This document shows positions 1 to 5,972 of a stretch of 7,682 nt of DNA, one piece after another (the stretch's first letter is position 1; each line of letters starts with the position of its first letter). The position numbers and the translations under genes were made by a program. This DNA comes from an uncultured Synergistia bacterium (GTDB lineage: Bacteria; Eremiobacterota; SpSt-956; JAKJGF01), in assembly GCA_937888925.1 (NCBI GenBank), contig CALARM010000432.1:1-7682 (forward strand), given 5' to 3'. Under the pieces are notes generated by a model. The model ran no database searches. It worked only from the letters and a program-made list of their open reading frames with translations, and was not told where the DNA came from.

Positions 1-1478
1 GTCAGAATAAAAGCATGTTCTATGGTATGTTCAAGTTCTCTGATATTACCGGGCCAGTGATAGGTCATAAATTTTTTCTGTACATTCTGTGAAATGCCTG
101 TAATATTTTTATTAAATTCCCTGTTGAATCTTTTGATGAAATGTTCTACCAGGAGATTTATATCTTCCCGTCTTTCTCTTAACGGCGGCAGTTTAACCTC
201 CATTACCCTGAGACGATAATAGAGATCCTCTCTGAAGGTTCCTTCTCTGACTTTTTTTTCTATATCCTGATTTGTTGATACTATAACCCGGACATCAACA
301 TGTATCGTTTCTGTAGAGCCTACAGGCACAATTTCTTTTTCCTGAATTACTCTTAATAAACGCAATTGCAGTGCAGGTGTTATATCGCTTATTTCATCCA
401 GAAATATAGTCCCTTTATCGGCTTTTTCAAACCATCCTTTTTTATCTTTAATTGCCCCTGTAAAAGATCCTTTTACATGACCGAAAAGCTCGCTTTCCAG
501 AAGGTTTTCCGGCAGAGCTGCACAGTTTACCTTCATAAGAGGATTATTTTTCCTGTTGCCTTTATGATGGAGTGCTTCTGCAATGAGTTCTTTCCCTGTA
601 CCGCTTTCTCCTGTGATTATTACCGTGGATGGCACAGTGGCAAGTTTTTCCAGAAGAGAATAAAGTTCCTCCATTTTTTTACTTTTCCCTATAATATTAT
701 GATACTGGCCTCTTTCCTGAAGTTTCCTTTCTGTCAGTACAAGTTCTGTTTCATCCTTTATTACAATAACCGCTCCTCCAGCTTCATCGGTTATGTTTAT
801 TAAAGGGGTTATATTCAGAGTAATTATTTGAAATGCTCTGCGGTTTAAATGACATTCAATACGGTATAATTCGGCCCGTTCTTTTGTTTTAACAGTCTTT
901 TCGAGAGCTTCCAGAAAGTCTTCTGTGTCTGAGTAATTGAGCAGCTTTTTCAAAGAGGTCTTTTGGGAATCATCTGGCAGATTGAATATAATTTTTGCCG
1001 ATTCATTCAATTCCAGAATATTCAAATCTTCATCTACGGAAATAATTCCGTCTTTCACACTGGCAAATATTGCCTGAAGATTCGTGCGATATCTTTCTTT
1101 TTCTTCTAAAATTTTTTTGTATTCCAGTGCTATTCTGGCTGCATGAATAATTTGCTCTTCTTTGACGGGTTTGGTTAAATAATCAAAAGCGCCGGATCTG
1201 ATAGCTTCCACTGCAGTGTTAATATTGGGATAGCCTGTGAGTATTATAACAGGACAGATAAGATTTTTTTCTTTTATTATTTTCAATAAATCAATCCCTG
1301 TTTTTCCTCCAAGTACTATATCTGCAAATATCAAGTCAAAAACATGTTCCTCTATTTTCTTTAATGCCTCATTATAGTCACAGGCATCGTTCACCTCATA
1401 ACCGGCTTCTGAAAGAAAGGACCGGAAAGTGTATCTCAGACCCTTTTCATCGTCAACTATTAAAATTTTTGGTTTCAT
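1..1478 (-). CDS. NtrC-family sigma-54-dependent response regulator, REC-PAS-AAA+ (3' end outside window)
   Basis: This is a cytoplasmic transcriptional activator that, once phosphorylated, should use ATP hydrolysis to open sigma-54 RNA polymerase promoters. I translated 492 codons from the ATG at 1478. Residues 1-120 are a receiver domain with acidic residues D9/D10, phosphoacceptor D53, T81 and K103. Residues about 127-247 look like a PAS domain. Residues about 258-492 are the AAA+ domain: Walker A GESGTGKE at 290-297, a sigma-54 contact loop GSFTGA at 337-342 (usually GAFTGA), Walker B GTIFLDEI at 356-363, FREDLYYRL near 415-423, and the WPGNIRELEH sensor-2 region at 475-484. The Fis-type helix-turn-helix expected after this is beyond the left edge. 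The start is supported by GGAG at 1487-1490, 8 nt upstream. The gene begins 48 nt after the kinase stop, so the two should be co-transcribed and form a cognate pair. The PAS between REC and AAA+ suggests a second input signal. Targets are unknown. Confidence 0.95.
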   Translation of the reverse strand, partial: MKPKILIVDDEKGLRYTFRSFLSEAGYEVNDACDYNEALKKIEEHVFDLIFADIVLGGKTGIDLLKIIKEKNLICPVIILTGYPNINTAVEAIRSGAFDYLTKPVKEEQIIHAARIALEYKKILEEKERYRTNLQAIFASVKDGIISVDEDLNILELNESAKIIFNLPDDSQKTSLKKLLNYSDTEDFLEALEKTVKTKERAELYRIECHLNRRAFQIITLNITPLINITDEAGGAVIVIKDETELVLTERKLQERGQYHNIIGKSKKMEELYSLLEKLATVPSTVIITGESGTGKELIAEALHHKGNRKNNPLMKVNCAALPENLLESELFGHVKGSFTGAIKDKKGWFEKADKGTIFLDEISDITPALQLRLLRVIQEKEIVPVGSTETIHVDVRVIVSTNQDIEKKVREGTFREDLYYRLRVMEVKLPPLRERREDINLLVEHFIKRFNREFNKNITGISQNVQKKFMTYHWPGNIRELEHTIEHAFIL

Positions 1479-1486
1479 ATTTTTTT

Positions 1487-1490
1487 CTCC
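1487..1490 (-). promoter_or_regulatory. Ribosome binding site of the response regulator
   Basis: On the minus strand GGAG lies 8 nt before the ATG at 1478. It decides the start: two ATGs further upstream (at 1530 and 1527) overlap the kinase stop but are in another frame and reach a stop after a few codons. Confidence 0.7.
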
Positions 1491-1526
1491 AGAACCAGGA
1501 CATGGAAAGTAATCCGGGTTTTTCCA

Positions 1527-3674
1527 TCATAAATTTTTCTCCACATATGCAGGTAAATCAATTATAATTCTGGTAAAACTGCCTTCCTTACTGTTTATTG
1601 TTAATCTTCCTTTGTGATTTTCTATGATACCATAGGTTATGCTTAAACCCAGGCCGGTCCCTATTTCTGGAGGTTTTGTGCTGAAAAAAGGATTCTTTAT
1701 TTTATCCTGTATATTTTCAGGAATGCCGCAGCCATAATCGCAAAAACTCATTCTCACATAAGGATTATTTTCCAGAACTATTTCTTCTCCTGAAATCTCT
1801 ATTATTTTTTCGGGGGCATCTCCAGGGTATTTTCTGTTCAGTGCATACTGGGCATTACTCAAAATATTTAAAAATACCTGTCTTATTTCAACGGGATTGG
1901 CAATTATCCTGGATAAATCCTCCGGCATGGTAATCTTCATCTTTATGTTGTTTTTTTTCAGGTTTATGTTTATAAGAGATATGGTATTTTCCATTACTTC
2001 ATTAACACTGACAGGATATTTTTCATTACTATCATGACGGGCAAAAGAGAGAAGATTCTTTACTATATGAGCAATACGGTCTCCTTCTGCTATAATTTCA
2101 CCTGCTATATAATTCTCTTTATCTTCTTTTTTACTTTTATTTAATATTATCTGGGCATAATTGATAATACTGTTTACAGGGTTATTTATTTCATGGGCCA
2201 CTCCTGCAGCAAGTTCACCCAGAGAAGCCAGATGAGCTGTCTGGAGGGCTTTCTTCTCCAGATTTAACGTTTCAGTAATATTTGATATGGCATGAAATTC
2301 TTCCTGTATTTTCTTCAGTGATGTTTCTATCTGTTTTCTCACTGTAATATCAAGAACTGTAACCTGTATGGCAGGTTTACCCTGAAACATAAAAGAATTT
2401 TCTGTTGTTTCCACGTCTATAATCCTGCCGTCCAGACTTATAAATTTCTGGTCAAGAGGAGGGGATTGATTTATCTGTCCTTTAATTAACTGTTCCATTC
2501 TTTCCATGATTACATTGTGATAATCGCTGTGGGAAAAAAATATTGACTCTTTACCCAGGAGGTCTTCAGGAGCTTTCGCTCCCATGAGTTTTGCAAAGGT
2601 ACTGTTGGAAAAAACAACCTTTTTATCTACATTAATAAAAATTCCTGCAGGTGAGAATTCTACAAGACTTCTATACCTTTCTTCACTTTCCCTGAGTAAT
2701 TTTTCAACATTTTTTCTTTCACTGATATCGATAATACTTGTTCTGTACATTACTTCCTGTTTTTCTTCATCATAAACGGGAATACTCAGAAGTTCCACAA
2801 ATATCTCTTTTCTGTCTTTTTTTATTAATTTTACCTCTGTCCTTAACCTTCTATTGCATTTTTTACATTTGCATTTTTTACATTTGCATTTTTTACATTT
2901 GCATTTTTTACATTGAGACATATGAGAAAAGAATTTTTCGGAATTACTCATAAAAATATTAAACGGTATGCCTGTGATCTGTATTTTCTCCATGCCGAGC
3001 ATTTTAGCTCCTGTAATATTGATTTCCCGAATGATCCCTCTGTCATCGAGCGTACAGTAACCTACCGGTGCAAAATCATAGAGATCCGTATAAGATGCAT
3101 AGAGTTTTTCCAGTTTTTTTTGATTTTCTCTGAGTTCTAAATTCTGCATCTCCAGCTCTGTCCGATGAACATCTAATTCGTGTGACACAGTTTTAAGTTC
3201 ATTTATGTCTACAAATGAAATCATAATACAGACCTGTTTCCCATGTTCATCTAAAACCCTGTTTGCAGAGCACTGAATATAAAATACAGATCCGTCTTTC
3301 CTTCTGGCAATCATCTCATCTATACAGTTCTCTCTTTTACTCAATGCTTTTATTACTCTCTTATATTCTTTTTCTCTCTGGAAAAATTCTACGGCAGATT
3401 TTCCCTGAATTTCTTTTTCATTATTATATCCCCACATATTAAGAAAAGCTTTGTTTACAAAGGTTAAATTCGATTCTGAATCTACCAGAGCAATAGCACT
3501 GATTGAACTGGATATTGCCCGATCTTTAATCTTAAGAGATAATTCTATTTTCCTGACATCTTCTATTTCTTCCTGCAGTCTTTTATTGCTTTTCTCCAGT
3601 TCTGCAATCTGTTGTTTCAGGTTTTCTATATTATTTTTATAAAGAGAATTTTTGTTGACCCCTTTATTCATCAT
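1527..3674 (-). CDS. Soluble sensor histidine kinase with three PAS domains and a Cys-rich repeat insert
   Basis: This 715-aa kinase autophosphorylates on histidine and presumably passes phosphate to the response regulator encoded 48 nt downstream. No membrane segment or signal peptide is visible, so it should sense cytoplasmic or diffusible cues. Domains in order: coiled coil (about 13-48), PAS1 (about 48-160), short coiled coil with the HRTELEMQNLEL motif (165-192), PAS2 (about 193-321), PAS3 (about 329-449), HisKA with H-box GVAHEINNP (H494), and HATPase_c. The HATPase has an N-box around N603/N607, G1 DYGCGIP (646-652), F-box FFSTK (663-667) and G2 GTGLGLS (672-678). All catalytic boxes are intact. 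PAS2 carries a stretch of CKKCK pentads at residues 255-273, described separately. Tandem ATGs open the gene (3674 and 3671), with only a weak purine-rich AGAAAG upstream; either could be the start. An extended -10 promoter lies about 50 nt upstream. The ligand is unknown. Confidence 0.96.
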   Translation of the reverse strand: MMNKGVNKNSLYKNNIENLKQQIAELEKSNKRLQEEIEDVRKIELSLKIKDRAISSSISAIALVDSESNLTFVNKAFLNMWGYNNEKEIQGKSAVEFFQREKEYKRVIKALSKRENCIDEMIARRKDGSVFYIQCSANRVLDEHGKQVCIMISFVDINELKTVSHELDVHRTELEMQNLELRENQKKLEKLYASYTDLYDFAPVGYCTLDDRGIIREINITGAKMLGMEKIQITGIPFNIFMSNSEKFFSHMSQCKKCKCKKCKCKKCKCKKCNRRLRTEVKLIKKDRKEIFVELLSIPVYDEEKQEVMYRTSIIDISERKNVEKLLRESEERYRSLVEFSPAGIFINVDKKVVFSNSTFAKLMGAKAPEDLLGKESIFFSHSDYHNVIMERMEQLIKGQINQSPPLDQKFISLDGRIIDVETTENSFMFQGKPAIQVTVLDITVRKQIETSLKKIQEEFHAISNITETLNLEKKALQTAHLASLGELAAGVAHEINNPVNSIINYAQIILNKSKKEDKENYIAGEIIAEGDRIAHIVKNLLSFARHDSNEKYPVSVNEVMENTISLININLKKNNIKMKITMPEDLSRIIANPVEIRQVFLNILSNAQYALNRKYPGDAPEKIIEISGEEIVLENNPYVRMSFCDYGCGIPENIQDKIKNPFFSTKPPEIGTGLGLSITYGIIENHKGRLTINSKEGSFTRIIIDLPAYVEKNL
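2856..2914 (-). repeat. 15-bp tandem repeat, ~3.9 copies, encoding CKKCK pentads in a PAS domain
   Basis: On the plus strand the unit GCATTTTTTACATTT occurs at 2856-2870, 2871-2885 and 2886-2900 without a single difference. A fourth copy at 2901-2914 lacks only its last base. Read on the minus strand in the kinase frame, each unit gives Cys-Lys-Lys-Cys-Lys. The array therefore encodes four CxxC pairs (eight cysteines) joined by lysines at residues 255-273. It sits between the helix ending FFSHMSQ and the strand RTEVKL of PAS2, probably an exposed loop. The unit length is a multiple of three, so gain or loss of copies keeps the reading frame. Perfect identity at synonymous positions points to recent expansion by slippage. 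Metal or redox binding by the cysteines is possible but not shown. Confidence 0.95.
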
Positions 3675-3731
3675 AATCTTTCTGTCATTATTTATTTTTT
3701 TACTTTTTATAAAAAATCATCAATATTATTT

Positions 3732-3760
3732 ATTATAACATTTTTTTACCTATTTATCGA
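3732..3760 (-). promoter_or_regulatory. Sigma-70-type extended -10 promoter for the kinase-regulator operon
   Basis: On the minus strand a perfect TATAAT (3732-3737) is preceded by TGT, giving an extended -10. TCGATA (3755-3760), four of six matches to TTGACA, lies 17 bp upstream. Transcription would start near 3725, about 50 nt before the kinase ATG. The background is AT-rich, so chance matches are likely, but the combination of a perfect hexamer, TGn and 17-bp spacing is good. Confidence 0.5.
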
Positions 3761-3823
3761 TTGTATAAATTAATAATTTTTTATTCCCGGATGAATTTGA
3801 CTGTATTTCCATGTAATTCTAAA

Positions 3824-3852
3824 TTGCCACACTTTTGCCACGCTTTTGCCAC
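3824..3852 (-). promoter_or_regulatory. Three 11-bp direct repeats forming overlapping sigma-54-like -24/-12 elements
   Basis: TTGCCAC occurs on the plus strand at 3824-3830, 3835-3841 and 3846-3852, exactly 11 bp apart. The minus strand therefore reads TGGCA-N6-TGGCA twice, overlapping. In each pair the GG and GC dinucleotides are separated by 10 bp, the diagnostic sigma-54 spacing: GG 3850-3849 with GC 3838-3837, and GG 3839-3838 with GC 3827-3826. The -12 element is TGGC rather than TTGC, one mismatch. Transcription would run toward the kinase with a leader of about 140-150 nt. The alternative is that the repeats are one-turn-spaced operator sites for a DNA-binding protein. An operon encoding an NtrC-type activator makes sigma-54 control plausible. 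Confidence 0.4.
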
Positions 3853-3979
3853 ATAATTTACATTTGTGTCCCTGTGCTACACTTTAAAGAAAATTCCATG
3901 AGTCTTTTATTTTTTTACAAATTTTCTTTACCTTCTGTTTACAAGGTTTCCCGGCTATATATTAAAAAAAAATATTTTC

Positions 3980-3995
3980 TGGTTCCTATTCTGCT
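3980..3995 (+). promoter_or_regulatory. Sigma-54-like -24/-12 element facing the radical SAM operon
   Basis: TGG at 3980-3982 and TGCT at 3992-3995 place GG and GC 10 bp apart, as in sigma-54 promoters. The rest of the -24 box (TTCC instead of CACG) matches poorly. A start near 4006 would give a leader of about 120 nt before the radical SAM ATG. It is a single minimal match, supported mainly by the adjacent sigma-54 activator gene. Confidence 0.3.
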
Positions 3996-4028
3996 TTATA
4001 AATAATATCAGACTTACTGATTTGAGTA

Positions 4029-4095
4029 TAAGCATGTAATAAAGGTTTTCCTCCCGTTACGCGTTACGAGAGCATATATGTATTATTTATGCTTA
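4029..4095 (+). other. Possible stem-loop in the radical SAM leader
   Basis: TAAGCATGTAATAA (4029-4042) can pair with TTATTTATGCTTA (4083-4095) as a 7-bp plus 5-bp stem with a small internal loop. Inside it, CTCCCGT (4051-4057) can pair imperfectly with ACGAGAG (4066-4072), and two head-to-tail CGTTACG heptamers lie at 4055-4068. The structure would sit in the 5' leader, ending about 30 nt before the ATG at 4126. No known riboswitch class is recognised. An alternative is that the heptamers are protein-binding sites. Confidence 0.25.
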
Positions 4096-4125
4096 CCTCA
4101 GTAATAGTTATGAAAGAAGAATTGC

Positions 4126-5568
4126 ATGAAAGAAAAATTTAACAAAATCAAAAAAATCGTAATGGTAGAACCAAAAGCTCCCGATATTCATATCTTCAGC
4201 TTTAAACCGCTTCCAAGGCTTGGAACCATCATTCTCGGAACAATCATGAAAAAAAGAGGTTATGATGTAACTATCGTGGTGGAAGAAATTCATCCTCTGA
4301 AAGACGAGATCTTTGACGGTGTTGACCTTGCAGGTATTTCAACAACAACTTCAACAGCTGTCAGGGCATACTCTCTGGCTGATAAGTTAAGGGCGAGAGG
4401 TATAACGGTTGTAATGGGCGGCCCTCATGTAACTTTTATGGTAGAAGAAGCCATATTACATGCAGATTATGTTGTAATGGGTGAAGGAGAGGAAGTTTTT
4501 CCTTCTCTCGTAGAAAAACTGAATAGACAGGAAAAAATATATCCGGCACCGGGACTGGCAGTCAGAGGAGAAGAAGTTTCTTACAGTCACTATCCTCTGT
4601 TAGACGATCTTGATAAAGTACCCATACCGGACTTCTCGCTCGTAAAGGGTATGAGGCCATGTTATAATACGAGCCGAAAAGAAACCATACCGGTACAGGC
4701 TTCCCGCGGCTGCCCCTTTGCCTGTAATTTCTGTTCCGTAACAGGCATGTTCGGAACAAAATTTCGCCACAAGAGTATATCCAGGGTAATGGAAGAGGTT
4801 GAGAGATATAACACAAAAAAACATCATATATTCTTTTATGATGACAATCTTGCTGCAGATAAAAGGTGGCTGAAAAATCTCTTGAATGAGTTTATAAAGA
4901 ATAAAATGAAATTCCCCTGGTCTGCCCAGGTCCGGGTGGATATCTACAAAGACGAAGAATTACTTGAGCTTATGGTAGAAAGTCATTGTAAAAATCTGTC
5001 CATAGGTTTTGAGTCCATAAATCCTGACACCCTGATAAATATTAACAAAAAACAGACGGAAGAGGAAATAAAAGAGGGTGTTGCTGTTTTTGAGAAAAAG
5101 AAAATTTCAGTCCATGGCATGTTTGTTTTCGGATTTGATACTGATACAGTTGAATCTTTAGAAAAAACTGTTCTCTTTGCAAAAGATTCAGGTATAAATA
5201 CAGTTCAGTTCCTTATACTCACCCCTCTGCCGGGTACAAAAAGTTATAACGACCTGAGAAGAGACGAAAGAATATTCTTTAATGACTGGTCTTATTATGA
5301 TGGCCATCATGTCACATTCTGGCCTGAACATATGGATCCTCTTTTACTTCAAAAAATACAGATAAAAGGTCATGCAGATTTTTATAGTTTTAACAGACTT
5401 CTGAAAAAAGTTATAACAACACATTTCGGCGATGCCGCTATTTATGCATATGCAAAAAATATCAACCGTTTATGGCAGAGAAGTAATAAGCTTTTTATGA
5501 AATCTCTTGATTTTATTTCTCAGTCAGGAAAATCTTCTGCAGATAATCAGGTCTGCCAGACGATTTAA
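4126..5568 (+). CDS. B12-binding-domain radical SAM protein (COG1032 type)
   Basis: This 480-aa cytoplasmic enzyme belongs to the cobalamin-binding radical SAM superfamily (class B methyltransferase-like and BchE-like proteins). Such enzymes use a [4Fe-4S] cluster and S-adenosylmethionine to start radical chemistry, commonly methyl transfer or rearrangement. Residues about 10-140 form a Rossmann-like B12-binding domain with the family signatures PRLGTIILGTIMKKRGYDV (30-48) and MGGPHVTF (97-104). The canonical DxHxxG cobalamin-ligand motif is not evident, which is common in this class. The cluster motif is CPFACNFC with C196, C200 and C203, followed by FYDDN (237-241), GFES (294-297), GMFVFGFD (331-338) and LTPLPGT (365-371). 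A C-terminal region of about 80 residues is rich in aromatic and basic residues. The ATG at 4126 has only a purine-rich AAGAAGA upstream. It leads an operon with the small gene 13 bp downstream. The substrate is unknown; no lipid, hopanoid or chlorophyll gene is nearby to suggest one. Confidence 0.93.
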   Translation: MKEKFNKIKKIVMVEPKAPDIHIFSFKPLPRLGTIILGTIMKKRGYDVTIVVEEIHPLKDEIFDGVDLAGISTTTSTAVRAYSLADKLRARGITVVMGGPHVTFMVEEAILHADYVVMGEGEEVFPSLVEKLNRQEKIYPAPGLAVRGEEVSYSHYPLLDDLDKVPIPDFSLVKGMRPCYNTSRKETIPVQASRGCPFACNFCSVTGMFGTKFRHKSISRVMEEVERYNTKKHHIFFYDDNLAADKRWLKNLLNEFIKNKMKFPWSAQVRVDIYKDEELLELMVESHCKNLSIGFESINPDTLININKKQTEEEIKEGVAVFEKKKISVHGMFVFGFDTDTVESLEKTVLFAKDSGINTVQFLILTPLPGTKSYNDLRRDERIFFNDWSYYDGHHVTFWPEHMDPLLLQKIQIKGHADFYSFNRLLKKVITTHFGDAAIYAYAKNINRLWQRSNKLFMKSLDFISQSGKSSADNQVCQTI

Positions 5569-5574
5569 AAGGGG
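5569..5574 (+). promoter_or_regulatory. Ribosome binding site for the 105-aa gene
   Basis: AAGGGG directly follows the radical SAM stop codon and lies 7 nt before the in-frame GTG at 5582. This supports a GTG start over the in-frame ATG at 5507, which would overlap the upstream gene by 62 nt. An out-of-frame ATG at 5580 overlaps the GTG but opens only a 30-codon frame. Confidence 0.65.
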
Positions 5575-5581
5575 TATTAAT

Positions 5582-5899
5582 GTGCTGGATAACGAGCTTT
5601 ATTCAATTTCCGTGCTTACTTTTCAGAATGGTAAAGAAGAAACAGGTAAGATACCGGTTCCTGTTGAAATAGCTGCAGATACTCTTTCTAAGAATCTGCT
5701 GCACTGCGTGAAGTCTTTAGGTAAAATAGTGGAGTCTTTTCCTGAAACTTATAAGAAGAATTATGCCCTTGAAGAGATTAAATTTTCTTTGTCCGTAGAT
5801 TCCGACGGAAGGATTTCTTTGATTGGTAATGTCCCGTCCGATACCACATCCGGTATAACTGTTACTTTTAAAAAGAGAAGTGCCGATCAGGTTTTTTAA
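5582..5899 (+). CDS. Small 105-aa protein, Pepco/Trypco-like (tentative)
   Basis: The protein has no signal peptide or membrane segment. It begins with a short strand-rich segment (residues about 5-30, including IPVPVEIAADT), then a helix about 35-62 (LLHCVKSLGKIVESF), then a two- to three-stranded end with ALEEIKFSLSVDSDGRISL (62-80) and GITVTFKKR (91-99). The pattern 'helix, then an LEEI-x-SL strand, D-G turn, glycine-rich loop, ITVTFKR strand' recalls the small Pepco and Trypco-type domains described in NTP-dependent bacterial conflict systems. This is recalled resemblance, not a search result. It starts 13 bp after the radical SAM gene with a strong Shine-Dalgarno, so the two are very probably co-translated and may work together. 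There is no visible enzymatic motif, so an accessory or adaptor role is more likely than catalysis. The start is GTG; an in-frame ATG at 5507 is less likely. Confidence 0.8.
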   Translation: MLDNELYSISVLTFQNGKEETGKIPVPVEIAADTLSKNLLHCVKSLGKIVESFPETYKKNYALEEIKFSLSVDSDGRISLIGNVPSDTTSGITVTFKKRSADQVF

Positions 5900-5916
5900 G
5901 TCATGAATGGTATTTC

Positions 5917-5968
5917 AAGGTTGTAGTTCAGATCTGGTTAAATTTTAACCCCACTGAACTATAACCTT
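5917..5968. terminator. Long hairpin between convergent genes, probable bidirectional terminator
   Basis: Arms 5917-5931 and 5954-5968 pair over 15 bp with a single G-U/G-T type mismatch. Inside them GGTTAA (5936-5941) pairs with TTAACC (5945-5950) around a three-base loop. It lies 17 bp after the stop of the small plus-strand gene and 4 bp after the stop of the minus-strand kinase. That is where a shared terminator is expected. A U-rich tail is weak on both sides (TTATTAT on plus), so intrinsic termination may be inefficient, and an mRNA-stabilising or processing role is an alternative. Confidence 0.6.
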
Positions 5969-5972
5969 ATTA

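Larger units (their letters stand above)
3675..4125. other. Divergent intergenic region (451 bp), regulatory, no gene seen
   Basis: This very AT-rich stretch separates the kinase/regulator operon (minus) from the radical SAM operon (plus). I find no convincing coding sequence, tRNA or known riboswitch in it; in particular no B12-box sequence typical of cobalamin riboswitches. It contains a sigma-70-like promoter toward the kinase, three 11-bp direct repeats with sigma-54-like character, a sigma-54-like element toward the radical SAM gene, and a possible stem-loop leader; these are listed separately. A weak sigma-70 alternative for the plus operon is TTTACA at 3938-3943 with TATTAA at 3960-3965 (16-bp spacer). 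Confidence 0.7.

Noticed and set aside
366..803. 145-codon plus-strand open frame
   Set aside because: Antisense to the well-conserved PAS/AAA+ coding sequence on the minus strand; its protein is Phe/Cys-rich with no domain pattern and no ribosome site.
2856..2914. CRISPR-like short array
   Set aside because: Units are 15 bp and directly adjacent with no spacers, and they lie in frame inside a coding gene.
2738..3140. Plus-strand frames with repeated IFYIC peptides
   Set aside because: They are the antisense reading of the kinase Cys-Lys repeat region; the minus frame carries an intact kinase.
3860..4125. Cobalamin riboswitch upstream of a B12-dependent enzyme
   Set aside because: No B12-box-like sequence or typical multi-helix layout is visible; the enzyme uses B12 as cofactor and such genes usually lack this switch.
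4110..4142. Short upstream frame (MKEELHERKI) overlapping the radical SAM start
   Set aside because: Ten codons, no ribosome site before its ATG, and the similarity of the two ATGAAAGAA stretches is likely chance in purine-rich DNA.
4562..4827. Two minus-strand frames within the radical SAM gene
   Set aside because: Shadows of the radical SAM gene, whose frame carries the intact cluster and family motifs.
5507..5581. In-frame ATG extension of the 105-aa gene
   Set aside because: It would overlap the radical SAM gene by 62 nt and lacks a ribosome site, whereas AAGGGG sits 7 nt before the GTG at 5582.
5580..5672. Out-of-frame ATG overlapping the GTG start, 30-codon frame
   Set aside because: It stops inside the small gene and its peptide shows no recognisable feature, whereas the GTG frame gives a well-formed protein.
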